DNA of 64,000 bases, taken from NCBI RefSeq assembly GCF_028502605.1, contig NC_079233.1:5022001-5086000 (forward strand), written 5' to 3'. Below, in pieces: positions 1-10,696 of the stretch. Both the position numbers and the translations under genes were made by a program. Positions within the stretch are counted from its first letter, which is position 1. Every line of letters starts with the position of its first letter. Source of the DNA: Trichoderma breve. Lineage: Eukaryota > Ascomycota > Sordariomycetes > Hypocreales > Hypocreaceae. The notes under the pieces are model-generated. The model worked only from the letters and a program-made list of their open reading frames with translations, was not told where the DNA came from and did not search any database.

Positions 1-155
1 TTGGCGTGTGCTGCTGTCGTCTCTTCGTCGATGGTATCTTCAGGAGTAAAGAATGCAACGGTAGGCACGTATAGGCCTGGCTGCAAGGGTGCGGTAGAGC
101 TATGGCTTGAGCCATTGTGGTTGGAGAAGCCGTTAGCTTCTGTAGACGCTGTCAT
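1..155 (-). CDS. DapA-like lyase/aldolase, N-terminal fragment (5' end only)
   Basis: This is the beginning of a gene that runs leftwards out of the window. The minus-strand ATG at 155-153 opens a frame that stays open to base 1, giving 51 complete codons. After a Ser/Asn/Gly-rich start of about 25 residues comes a stretch with PGLYVPTVAFFTPEDTIDEE. It resembles the first beta strand of the dihydrodipicolinate synthase/N-acetylneuraminate lyase superfamily, where fungal paralogs begin with a similar 'PG(V/L)YVPTVAFF' segment. Members of that family are Schiff-base TIM-barrel aldolases. In fungi they are often 4-hydroxy-2-oxoglutarate aldolase-like or of unknown substrate. The catalytic Lys and Tyr would lie beyond the window edge, so the exact reaction cannot be given. 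The neighbouring DUF3716 gene is divergent, about 1.9 kb away. The family call is recognition from a short segment and is the main uncertainty. Confidence 0.62.
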   Translation of the reverse strand, partial: MTASTEANGFSNHNGSSHSSTAPLQPGLYVPTVAFFTPEDTIDEETTAAHA

Positions 156-2024
156 TGCGGCAAATGTGGAATGTGAACGTAGGTTAGATGGATGTTAGTG
201 AACAAGAAGAGCGTTCCCTCCTGGAGCGCTATCGCCAGAATATGAGGAGAGCTAGACAGAGATTAAACAGCAAAGGCGTTTATATCAACAAAAATTCAAA
301 ATGTTACATGGGGGCTTTATCATCAACATGGCGGCACACAACGGGGGCAGTGCCTGATATATACCACCACACCGCGAGCACCGATCCGACCTGGATCAAC
401 ACCACTACACCAATGGCTGGCATCCCCAGATATCGGTATCGGAGCACCAGTAACGTGGACGTGAAGAGTGGCCGCGCTTCTGGCCGGATTCGTCCCCCCA
501 CGGCAGACCCTGGAGATACTGTAGCGAGGCATGATCCGCTTCCCCCCACGGAAGAGAGAATGGCTCAACGGCTGGCGTTGCATAAAAGCCGGCATAAAAA
601 ACGGCCATTCTCACCTCATAGAGGTACGTACCTGTACTCTCTCCAGACTCCATACATACATGGGGCAGCATGGAGAAGAAAAAAAATCAAAAGAAAAAAA
701 AAGCTTCGCTTGCTACCCCACACAGCCAACTCGTCCCACGGGACCACTCCGTCAGCCATTGTCTGTGCCAGTTAACGCAGTCCAGCAGGTGTGTTGCTCC
801 ACGGAGCTTTCCTGTAGCTAGTAGGCGTGGATCCCATGCGATCGGTCGGATCCCCCTACGACATTAGACCGGGGGTACGGGAGGGGACGGAAGCTTGGGG
901 GAGGTGGGCTGAGCTGGGAGGGTGATCGCCCAAGGAGAAAATAGATGAAAGAGGAGGACCGAATGCGGGGGAGAGGCAGCCTGAGCTGTATCCGAATCGG
1001 CAGCCCCCTTCTTCTTCGTATTTGTTTGGGCGTGCGTCTGTACATGACCTGTAGTCGAGTGCTGCTAGCTGCTCACAAGCTCCTCGAGTCGGCCTTACAT
1101 TGCATCTGCTGAAGTGTTACCTGTACCACAGGCCAATTCCATGAAGCGGCGGATGTGACATTCCGCCAAGGGCAAGCATACATATGCACAAGGGCGCCCG
1201 TTAAATGCTCGCGCTGCTCCTTCGAAGTCGAGGGAGGCTCCACAAGCTCGAAAACCCAGAGACGGCTGGACGCCTGGCAAAGTACGGGGTAATGGAGCGT
1301 TTTTTTCCCTCTCCCTCTCCCTGTCCAGCCCTCTCCCTCTCCCTCTTCATACTGTACTGTTACCTGTACCCGTACTGTAGTTGTCCTGGTGCCCCTCCCT
1401 CCCATCCAAGTCCCCAAAAGGGCTGGCAAGACGCCCAAAGCCGGCCCCCAAAACAGGCTGCCGGCTCCCATTCTCGCGATGTAGCTGCGAGAAATCGGCG
1501 GGACCAGGACCTTGCTCGGATGGAGCCGTGCCTGGGGAGCTGTTTTCGTTACTCTAGACTTACCTAATCTCTGCTTGCCCTGGCCAGCGGTAGTCGTCCG
1601 GCAAGGGGGGCGCATCGCCGAGCTGTCGGAGTCTGCTCATAGCTTGTTGGTCTCCCGGGCCCCAAAGTCAAGTTGGATCCAGCTTAATATCATACCCCCT
1701 CCCCCACGCGCATCCAGCAGCTGCGGGAGTGCAGGGCCACAGCTAGCCAACGTGTACCAAGGCCAATAGAGCGGCAAAATGGTACATAGTATACCTCGCT
1801 GCCGTGCTCCGTCCTCTTTTTCTTGAATAGGTTAAAAACACGACCATGCCCCAGTCCCCCGAGGTCGCCTCTTCTGTTCCCTTTTTGCGTCAGCATCTTG
1901 TGGTGTCTTGTCGTCTCTCGGGTCTGGGGCTGTCGTCCTGCCACATGTGTGACGGAGCAACATGCGCCGTGAGCCCTGCTGAGCCGTTGTTTCTCGCAAG
2001 TCTCTCTACCGAGCCGTGGTGAAA
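156..2024. other. Intergenic region between divergent genes (no supported gene)
   Basis: This 1.9-kb stretch separates two divergent starts and should hold both promoters. It has A-rich tracts near 672-710, a CT-rich run of CCCTCTCC type near 1303-1345, and G-rich patches near 860-920. Open frames of up to 195 codons occur on both strands. Their composition is Arg/Pro/Ser/His-biased and they carry no recognisable motif, so I do not call them genes. Confidence 0.6.
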
Positions 2025-2912
2025 ATGAGCATCAACGATCCATCTACAGGTGATGCGGTGCCGACGACAATGGCAATGGCGGCTCCAGGTGTCCAGGCCC
2101 GCAGCTCTGCGTTGAAGCTTCCTCCCCTTGTCCTCGACAACCAAATGCCCAATCCTTCAGCTGTCATTGCCGGCCGCTCAATGCATCAGATCCAACTAGA
2201 GATGGAGTACGATGCGGAAGAGAGCGACAATGATGCTGATCATGGCCCCTCAATACAAGGCTGGCCTGGAGGACTGGAGCGGCACGCAAGCGACCACCCG
2301 GACGACCCAGGTGATCTGGCCATGAGGGAAATGCACGCCCTATGCGTCTTTGACGACGTGTCCGTGCCACCCTCTGCGCGGCCGTGGTCGTATCTCATCG
2401 AAGCGTTGAGCCCACTTCCTACCGTCCGCAGATGGGGGAGATGGCGATGGCGGGAAGAGCCTGCATTCGCCGAGGTTCGAGTGGCAGAAGCAATCATGAT
2501 GTACGAGAGGGGCATAGAGCAAAACACCAGCAACCGACGCTGCAGCCGTTGCCGTGCCGGGCAAGGCATCTCTCCCCAGTGCGTTGTATCACCAGAAGGA
2601 ATCGTCCAAGCGCCGGGGGCGACGGGGCCGTGTAGCAACTGTCTTTATGATGGGGTCGAGCACGCTTGTAATGCATCTGGGAGGAGGACTCCCGTGTCAG
2701 GGAGCCGAGATCGAGGAGGCGAGAGCATGAGAGACCCGGACAAGGTCGTGGACCACATGGCAGTACTCGAGATGATTGCCCAGCTCAAGAGGCCATCCGG
2801 TACGCGCAGGGATCATAGTCTTTTGGAACGAGCACGGCGGATCGAAGCTGCGGCTTTGCAGATTGCCCAAGCGGCAAGGGATTGGCGGGAGAAGATGGGA
2901 GTTCAAAGTTGA
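2025..2912 (+). CDS. DUF3716-like Cys-rich fungal protein, 295 aa
   Basis: A single-exon frame of 295 aa; the first ATG in frame is at 2025, after an upstream GTG. Residues ~170-215 hold a compact Cys pattern: CSRCRAG, then a Cys about 9 residues later (QCVV), then CSNC, then a final HACN. This matches the fungus-specific DUF3716 region (Cys-rich, thought to bind metal, function unknown), which has the same 'RC..CR.G.G....CVV......C.NC.......C' layout. The N-terminal half is acidic and low in complexity. Before the Cys block sits a segment with WSYLIEAL and RRWGRWRWREE. The C-terminus is a basic/hydrophobic helix (LLERARRIEAAALQIAQAARDW) typical of such proteins. DUF3716 proteins are numerous and fast-evolving in Sordariomycetes, and no enzymatic role is known. 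The gene is followed by a GGAAG microsatellite. The coding call is fairly secure; the function is unknown. Confidence 0.72.
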   Translation: MSINDPSTGDAVPTTMAMAAPGVQARSSALKLPPLVLDNQMPNPSAVIAGRSMHQIQLEMEYDAEESDNDADHGPSIQGWPGGLERHASDHPDDPGDLAMREMHALCVFDDVSVPPSARPWSYLIEALSPLPTVRRWGRWRWREEPAFAEVRVAEAIMMYERGIEQNTSNRRCSRCRAGQGISPQCVVSPEGIVQAPGATGPCSNCLYDGVEHACNASGRRTPVSGSRDRGGESMRDPDKVVDHMAVLEMIAQLKRPSGTRRDHSLLERARRIEAAALQIAQAARDWREKMGVQS

Positions 2913-5900
2913 GTTGGGAGGCTCGGACGGCGGATAATGAAGAAGGGTAATGGTAATTCTCGCCTAATAATGGACCATGTCGGCCAACATCAGCTTCTGG
3001 TTGGCGTTGTATAGGAATAAGGAAGGGAAGGGAAGGGAAGGGAAGGGCATAGGGATGGCATAAGCATAGGTAGATATCCATATATGGTAATGAGTAAACG
3101 ACGAACGATAGAATCACCATTCTGATGAGGGGGAAGAAGAGTCCCGATGCGTTTTTCATCTCGTCCATGTCATTTTCCCCCTCTCTGAAGCTCAGCCGCC
3201 GGTTGGCTCGTTATTATGCAGCCGCGGAAGGCCCTTGTTAGCACGAGACATTCATGCTGCATATCGGCTCAATGGGCGGCTGCATTGGAAAGGATTTGGG
3301 GGATTTGGCTATTGGGATAGAAGAGGGGAAGCAGGACAAGTGTTGGGTTCAAGAGTGATGAAGGGGAGAAGAAAAAAAAGAATAGAGGAGAGGTTGGTAT
3401 TCCTCACGGTTGTGAGCAGGTGCGTGCCTCGTGGTAGCCTGCCTGGTTGCTAGGGTTTCGTCTGGATATACCTTGCGTATAAATCATTTGCCTCTTCTGT
3501 GCCTCAGTTTTGCCACAAGCAGGGGAGGGTGAAAATTGAAGCCACACAATAATTGTGTGTGTCTTTTTTGGCGGAACGATGGCTGGAAAAGAGAAGAAAA
3601 AGAAAAAAGAAGGAGGAGAAGAAGAAAGTTGGGAAGCGAGAAGAAATACCCAGGGAGAGCTCCCAGCCTCGACTTACAGCGTCAAAGTGCGGCTGCAGGC
3701 CCTGGTTCCATATCAAAACTTCCCGGTTTCCCTCAATCCTCCCATCTACCAGGGTATCGTCGTGGTAGTGGCGCCCCTACATGTATGTTCATGTATGTTT
3801 TCCTTTTTGGATATCTTGTGATCAACCCAACCACACACACGCGCATCCTAATGTAGGCATTGGCTGGCCCTACCATGCGAGCCACAGCCTGATGGCAATT
3901 TACCTGCTACAGCCGCCATTTGGCCTCGTTTTGCCGCTAGAAACCGCCTGGGCAAAGAGTTGGCTAGGAGGACCAGATATAGATGTTTCGGATTCGAGAT
4001 TGGACACCGGCTGTCTCCGTCAGATTTACGAGAAGCTGGCTGACGCTGAGAGCGACCGCAGCCAGACACCGAGGCCCTTGCCAGTGTGCTTTACAGGGAT
4101 CAACGGACGATCAGCCAGCTACGGGATACACCCGGGCCTTAGCAGAGGATGTCTCTGCATGAACAATGCGGGGACGAGGCTTCAGTCGGCATTACCAGGC
4201 TCGATCTGCGCCGTTCCGCCACGGCTTGCGGGTATACGAGTTGCCTTTGGCGTCCTTTGGCGTGATGCTCTCGGCCAGAACCGACGTGGGATTTGCCCTT
4301 GCTCCACACGTCTCCGTAGACCTGGTCCTGGTATCAGCAGATATGGGATTTGGAGGACATACCTATACTGGAAGTTAAAAGGCATGCAAGGACGAGGCTG
4401 TGGCCCAGCATCCTGCATGGACGGCTAGGGTAGATATGTCGTTTTCGGCACACAATCAGAATCGTAAGGATTCAACGCCCGCAAAATTCCTTATCGCCGG
4501 AGTCTGACTGTGCTGTGCCGTCGTCATCAATTAAAGAGGGAAAAAATCTCCGAAGGGCAGCCAGCCTCTCTGCAATTAGTCAGAGTTGTGGCGACCAAAG
4601 ATTTATTCCGGGTTATCAGGAATTTGTTGGTTCTGGGAATGAAAGGATTTGCCTTACTTGATGGTCCTCTTATTTTGTCTTTTCGAATCTGAGATTAATA
4701 GACACAAGAGATTGTCGAGGCGATGTACTGGTTGATTGCTCATAGGATGCAGTCAATTTTTTTTTTTATTAGCTCATTTAGACGATATTCTATTCATTTT
4801 TCTTATGGAATAATACATGTTAACTTTACCAGATATTTCACATACTTACTGATGAAACACCTGCCTGAAGACTCTCCTCAGCAAGTATCGCCAACGATTC
4901 TCTCCTTCTAGAGGTCGTTATAGTCTTTCCGTTAATTAAAATTGATGAAAAATGCCGGTACGGGATAATCTTTGGCATATTGCATCTTCATTGTCGATTG
5001 AGCTAGTATTGCTTCGACTTTTAGCTGATACGAAAGAGATCATATTCTGGCTTCTGTTTGCTGAGAAGCGCGTAAAGTATTCACCCACGAAAAGCAGAGA
5101 CCAAGACCCTCAAGAGTGAAGACAAAGACCAAGTGGACTAAATATATATTTTCTGACATTTGCAAATAGGCATTGTTAATGCAACAAAGAAGGCGGTAGG
5201 TTGGCCGAAATAAGTCACGCTGCCCAACACAATCCCTTTGAGGAACTGTTACCCATTGATGGGAATATAAAAATTGAACTAAGGCATCTTTGTCATGCGC
5301 CGCTTTTAGATACCGTGTGACTATTTGAACTCGAGAACCAGCTCTTTATATAGTAGGTAGAAGTGAACAAGAGAATTGGAACAGGAGATAGACAATTGAA
5401 GGGCACCTGATATACCATGACTCTGGCCAGGATTTGGGTATTTTGTCAAGGGAAAATGAACAAAGAATAATTGCTTGCCGCTCTTCCTATTCCATTAATA
5501 GATTGATACTAAAATATCGTTTATTCACTGCAGTTGACCACTATGTGGGATGCATGCAAACACGCAAATTCATCCCAACTATAGTTGGCTACTACGCGAA
5601 CATCTACCATTGACGATCTCTTTTGCCAAGCAACCAAAAGTGAAGAGGAAGTGAGCTGCATTGCAGTTGACTGGTACTTTCTGCCAAATTTTACCCCAAT
5701 ATGTCTACTGCCAGGCATCCTAGGGCATCTCTTCCAGCACTTGACTGTCTCTTGGCCGACAGATTTAGGTGTTGTAAAGCAGCCGTTGCAGGCAGTAGGT
5801 CGACAACTGTAGGCGGTTTGGCAGTTTATTCTGCCACGAAGTTCGTTGTATCTTTCTGAAGGTTGAATTTGAAGCCACTAGAGCAGTGCGCCTCCCAGAA

Positions 5901-6054
5901 GTTCCTCCTCCTCCTCTCCCTACTTTCCTCTACCCATACTTTGCAACCCACATCACTCCTTACACCAAGAGGCACTGCATACCAGAGAAAGAGAAACAAG
6001 AAGCCATCACCACTGAATATTCGCCATTGCCCACATTGTCAACCGAAAATCAAG
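2913..6054. other. Long intergenic region, no supported gene
   Basis: About 3.1 kb with no reading frame I can defend. It contains the GGAAG microsatellite near 3020-3047, purine-rich AG runs near 3360-3390 and 3580-3640, and an AT-richer stretch from about 4500 to 5550. A 215-codon open frame at 3781-4428 was considered and rejected. The last ~170 bases before 6055 are CT-rich (CCTCCTCCTCCTCTCCC), as expected of a fungal leader for the downstream gene. Confidence 0.55.
3019..3047 (+). repeat. (GGAAG)n microsatellite
   Basis: About five perfect copies of a 5-bp purine unit lie just 3' of the DUF3716-like gene. They probably fall in its 3' untranslated region or terminator. Confidence 0.85.
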
Positions 6055-6860
6055 ATGTGTGCAGAGTACATTGTCAAGTGCAGATACTGCGGCTACTGGA
6101 AGCACTACAGCTGGGACCGCTGCGGCGAGAACAGAATGCTCCTCAGGCAGGGCTGCGCTCTTGGCCTCCCATCTCAGCACCCTTCTGAATGCGACATGTT
6201 CCCAGAAGACAAGCGTCAGCGAATCAAGCGCCAGATGACACCTTACGAATGCCCCGTCCAGGAGTGCAAAAGCACCGAGATCGCGGCTAAACTATTTGAA
6301 GAGCGCGCCAAGGTTGCCGCCGCGAGAGCTGCTGCTCTGGCCAAGGCTCGTGCAGAATGGGAAGCAAAGGACAAGGCTAGAAAGGCAGAGTTTGCGGCAA
6401 GGTATTTCAAGAAGCTGCCCGTGGTGAGGTTCAGCGAGAGACGCGAGTCGTTTCTAGAGGCGTCTGCAGCGTCTGCGTCGCAAGTCATCCAGAACCCAGT
6501 AAGTTTCACATGACTTTATTCGAGTGAGGTCGAGTCTAATGCATATCTGCAAAATAGATTGCTGGATTCTCAGGTGGCGAGCCCTATCAATGGCAAGACG
6601 AGCAGGCTCAGACACTCACGGACCCAATGGGAAAAGGCAAGGAGATCGCAACGTCCATGCATAGCCAAGTATTCGAAGACAGCGACGATGACGACATCTT
6701 CTCGTCCGCCTCAGAGGAGGTGGAACTGGAAGACGAAATGACCGCCTTTTCAAAGTATTTCGGAGCAATTGACATCCAGGGCAGCGGCGCAAACAAGCGC
6801 AAGGGACGGGCCGTTGAGTTTTGTGATGACGGAATGCCCATCCGTACTGTAACGCCATAA
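6055..6860 (+). CDS. Cys-rich fungal protein of unknown function, 248 aa, two exons
   Basis: Exon 1 is 6055-6498, with ATG 6055 the first ATG in its frame. A 59-nt intron runs 6499-6557 (GTAAGT donor, CTAAT branch, TAG acceptor), and exon 2 is 6558-6860. The junction falls between codons and gives 248 aa. The first ~70 residues contain many Cys and His: KCRYCGYWKHY, DRCGENR, QGCALG, ECDMFP, YECPVQECKS. This looks like a small zinc-binding module. Residues ~80-125 are an Ala/Lys/Arg/Glu-rich helix (KVAAARAAALAKARAEWEAK) that could form a coiled coil. Exon 2 adds a Ser/Asp/Glu-rich acidic segment (FEDSDDDDIFSSASEEVELED) and a basic tail. I do not recognise a named family. The layout suggests a nuclear or scaffold protein, which is inference. 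The coding call rests on the clean splice signals and the continuous frame across them. Confidence 0.72.
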
Positions 6861-8750
6861 ATGCCCAGCATCTTATCTAAGTGTGAGGCAGGGATTCAAC
6901 ATTTGAAGACCTTTGACGAAATTAGATAGCCAGTGACCATGAGTCTGGCTATGGCAAGCAGTGCCAGTTGAGAAGTTGTCTGCCGAGTGCGCAAACTATC
7001 CAGACAAACAAAGGTGAGTTGTCCATCTTTCCGCTAAAGAAACCTCACGATAGAGACTAACAGCTCATAGATTGACAATGTACCCTGATCGATTCTGTTT
7101 TACTGTTCAATCAAGTTCAAGAAGATGGTTATCACACTTAGGACTATCGATTCGAATCACAAACTTTTTTTTTTTTTTTTTTGGAAGAACTTGCGCCAAG
7201 GCCTCGGCAAAGGCTGTCTACATGTGTGCTTATATGATTCAACGGTCGATAAGGACAAAGACCATTTCAGGAAGACGGGATATACTAAGGAGCGGAATTA
7301 AGAAGGATGATGCTCACTCGATACTGCATTTGAACTAGAAGATGCGTGCGGATAGTCTGAAGCTCGACATTGCTAGCTACTAATAATGAATAAAGATGCC
7401 CATGTTCAAGACGAAGACGCTCCCTACATAGCAGTATAGGCATATGCTATACACGTATGATAGGCAATTCCCCCATAGTCGGTTTGGTGGAACTTGAGAA
7501 ACATGACTCGTACAAAGATGGTATTTCTGGAGGTTTCAGTCTTTGTTAAAAACTGCAAAAGTCAGGGATAACAGGTGCCAGGCAACTAGGATTCCTTTTA
7601 TGGGCCCTTTGCGGACCTCGCAAGATGCCCAACGCATAAATCAGCCAACACGGACATCGTCACCCACACCGGCTCTACTATTTCTGAGACTGTGACTGCA
7701 ATCGTGAGCGATTGAATAAAGTAAATATGTTGTATTATTTGAAGATACATCATTGTCAATCAATGGAATGCCTGTTGATGCGCATCATATTTTCTCACCC
7801 AACGCTTGGCGAACCACATGATAGGCATCGATGATTTGCAGCAAACAGAACTGACTGAATCATTTCCCTCGCTACGAAGCATCGCTTCGGTAAGACCCCC
7901 TAGCTAATGCAGGTGCTCGTGCGCCAAGTACGGCAAAAACCGAACTTTTGTTGCTCTACGCTATCAATTGCATGGATTAAACCTGATACAAGGGGAGGCG
8001 GGGAGAGAGATAGAGCAATGGTTCTCTGGGTGTATATCGTTCACCGCATGTTGTCAAAATAAGGCAAGAGAAGCTAGAAGAAAAAGAACAAAACTTGGAA
8101 AGAAAGAAAACAATACGAAGCTTAACCCCTTTTTTTCAACCTCTGTTTTTCCTCATGCTCACGCTTTGCTCCACTCCAACTGACAAGTCAAACGCTAAGC
8201 TTAAGATGCAGCGGCATTTTGTCTCGTCTTTTCTTCGCCTCGCTCGCCCATCAAATTAGAGCGTCGAGAAAAAGCCTCGCTGTTCCCGTTTGGGCAATAC
8301 GCTTTGAATTAACCTTGTGAGCTTGGCGGGTTTAGTCGCCGTGCTAAAAGTTCCTTTTTTGCTTGTATGGACAGGAACGAGTATCTTGCGGATCAATTGA
8401 TATGCAATGCAACGGGAGAAGCTCCGTACTAAGCTGGTCTTGGCTGGATGAGTGGTGAAACTTTGCGTGCCTTGCTGTTAACTTTTTCCTTCTTCTCCTC
8501 CGCCTCTTCTCTTCCTTCTCTCCCTCTCCCTCTCCTCTCCCTGTATCTTGTTGTCTTTCTTCTCTCTTTTTTTCTGCGTCTTTGCTGCAATTGAATTGCA
8601 TCACATTCGTTAGCTGGACGGCGCGAGACTAATAATCTCCTCTTGTCTCGGCCCACACCATCTCTCGACGCGTCTACAAGTTGAGGTTTTGAATTTCATA
8701 CTCGTATTTTGAAAAATCAGAAAAGAAAGAAGAAGCATCAAAACACCACA
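6861..8750. other. Intergenic region with CT-rich promoter of the next gene
   Basis: No supported gene. It holds an 18-nt T run near 7166-7183, AT-rich sequence to about 7800, and a long pyrimidine tract at 8486-8580 (TTCTTCTCCTCC/CCCTCTCCC type). That tract is a typical core promoter/leader for the gene starting at 8751. Frames in this stretch are short and low in complexity. Confidence 0.6.
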
Positions 8751-9998
8751 ATGCACGCCATCGCGATCCTCGGCGCCGCAGCCGCCCTCTGCGGTTCCGC
8801 CACCGCAATGCCCAAGGCCACCCCCGAGCCTCAATTGAACATTGAGATGCTTCGTCGCGCAAACCACCTCCAGCCTCGAGCAGACCCAACCGCTCCCTGG
8901 GTCACCGTCGGCGACGAGGGCACGCCCGTCAAGACCGTCACGCCCAAGATGACCACCGTCAGCGGCACGCCCACGCTGGTCGACGTCGCGCCGCACGACA
9001 TCACCGCCTCCGTCTTCACATGGACCAGCTGGGGCGACATCTTCACCAGCACGGGCCTGCCCCCGAATCCCACCGCCACGTCCAAGAACCAGGATGGTGT
9101 CTTTTCGCGGTGCTACAACAAGGACGGCGAGGACGCTCCGTTCTGCACGCCTTATAAGAACAGCACGCTGACGACGGGCAGCATCTACTACAGTGAGTTT
9201 TTGAAATAAATGGCATTGAAAGAGACAGAGACAACGGACAGATGGGCTAATTGACTACCTATCTAATACATAGTTACCTGGGATCCTGACTATTACAACA
9301 AGACGTCAGTCCCCAAGTCAAACTCCACCTACGAAATCACCGTCCGCCTGGACTACCTCAACCGCACCAGCAACGAATGGGTCAAGCTTAAGACCTTCGA
9401 CGACCAGCGCGTGCCCGCCTCCTGGGGCTTCTGGCCCCTCGAGGTCAAGACCGACATGCTCCAGGGCGAAAAGCTCAACAATATCACAATCACCCTCCTC
9501 GCCGCCCCCCGCGGCACAAACGACAAGAACAGCTCCATCGCCTTACCCGTGGCCTTTGCGCCCCCGGGCCTGCCCCAGAACCCCGAGCCCCAGGTCCCCA
9601 AGGGCAAGACTCTGTCCATCGCCCTGCCCGTCGCCTTCGGCTGCATCGTCTTCATCGTCGTCGGCCTCTTCCTGTGGAACCGCAAGGCCCGCCGCATCGA
9701 GCTCGGCAACATCATGAGCCGTTCGCGCCACGGTTATAGTGGCCGCAAGACCCGCCGCAACAACATCTTCCGCTCGCACAAGGATGCTGGCAGCATTCAG
9801 CTGCACAACGCCGACGACCACCTCGGTGATGAGTACCACGATGCGCCCCTCCCTAACCGCCGTGATAGCGAGGCTCTGGGAAGTCTGGCTGGAACGCCTA
9901 TTCACGAGAACTTTGAGCACCAGAACACTACGGGTTCTAGGAATGCGTTCCGGGATGAGATGGCTCGACAGAACCAGGAGAGACGCGGAGGATTCTAA
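8751..9998 (+). CDS. Secretory type I membrane protein, Psg1/DUF4448-like, 388 aa
   Basis: Exon 1 is 8751-9192, the intron 9193-9273 (GTGAGT donor, CTAAT branch, TAG acceptor) and exon 2 9274-9998. The product is 388 aa. Residues 1-19 are a signal peptide (MHAIAILGAAAALCGSATA). The lumenal part has several N-glycosylation sequons (NST, NKT, NRT, NIT, NSS) and a YYITWDPDYY segment followed by ITVRLDYL. It resembles the fungal DUF4448 family, whose yeast members Psg1 (YKL077W) and Exp1 (YDL121C) help the plasma-membrane H+-ATPase Pma1 leave or stay stable in the ER/Golgi. A single TM helix at ~261-283 is followed by a basic stop-transfer (NRKARR) and a polar cytosolic tail of about 100 residues. 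The chosen ATG sits directly before the signal peptide. The membrane topology is clear; the Psg1 relation is from recognition of the domain pattern and less certain. Confidence 0.72.
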
Positions 9999-10696
9999 AA
10001 AGAGAGAGGAGATGAAACGGAGCGACGTGTGAAATGTGATACTTTGTGATCCTGGTGGTCATGAGGACGTGATTGATACATGAATCTATGAAGCATAACG
10101 TTGGGTTGCATGTCTTACTTATATAATTATTCTACGTGGATGGATTTCATTACGAAACTAATGCAATAACGAAGAAAGAGGACAAGACAGAAGAAATAGA
10201 AAGACGAGAAGGGGATGTAGACGAAAATAGATGAATACATCATCTTTAATTAAGCACTTTTGTCATGCCCATATTCATCTCCCATATGTCATGTCCCAGT
10301 ATATCATCCTAGTTCAAGATATGCTGCTTAAAAAAGAAAAATTGGTATTCCAAAACAAAAAAAGAGAGAACCGTGATTCTCCCACTAAATTCAACGCCAA
10401 CCATCCCATATCTATGTCCATTGCAGAAACTCCACCACCCAACCCAACGCTGTATTTCCCAAATGCCATGACCCGAATTACTCCTTAAATCAACCCACTG
10501 CCTCGCTTCCAGTTTCTCTCTTTCCCACCCAGGAGATGCCCCTTTGCTTTTCTCGTTGCCATGTCATGTCATCATTTGGAATAAAACCCCAAAATGTTTC
10601 AAATAGGGAAAGAAAATAGAGCCTAGCATCCCTTCAGAAGAGGCTGCCATCGATAAAGACCTTTAATCATCTGCGCATAGAATAAAAAATAGACTT
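9999..10696. other. Convergent 3' intergenic region
   Basis: About 0.7 kb lies between two tail-to-tail genes. It is AT-rich and must hold both polyadenylation regions. No gene or repeat is seen. Confidence 0.6.

Noticed and set aside
188..775. 195-codon plus-strand frame
   Set aside because: Arg/Pro/Ser/Thr/His-rich, no domain, ends in lysine-rich low complexity from an A tract, and lies in the divergent promoter region next to the DapA-like start.
1073..1615. 180-codon minus-strand frame
   Set aside because: No recognisable motif, and biased composition caused by the CT-rich tract at 1303-1345.
3781..4428. 215-codon plus-strand frame
   Set aside because: Composition is like translated non-coding DNA (many Arg/Gly/Cys/Pro, no domain). 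No start context or introns, and competing frames of equal quality on the other strand.
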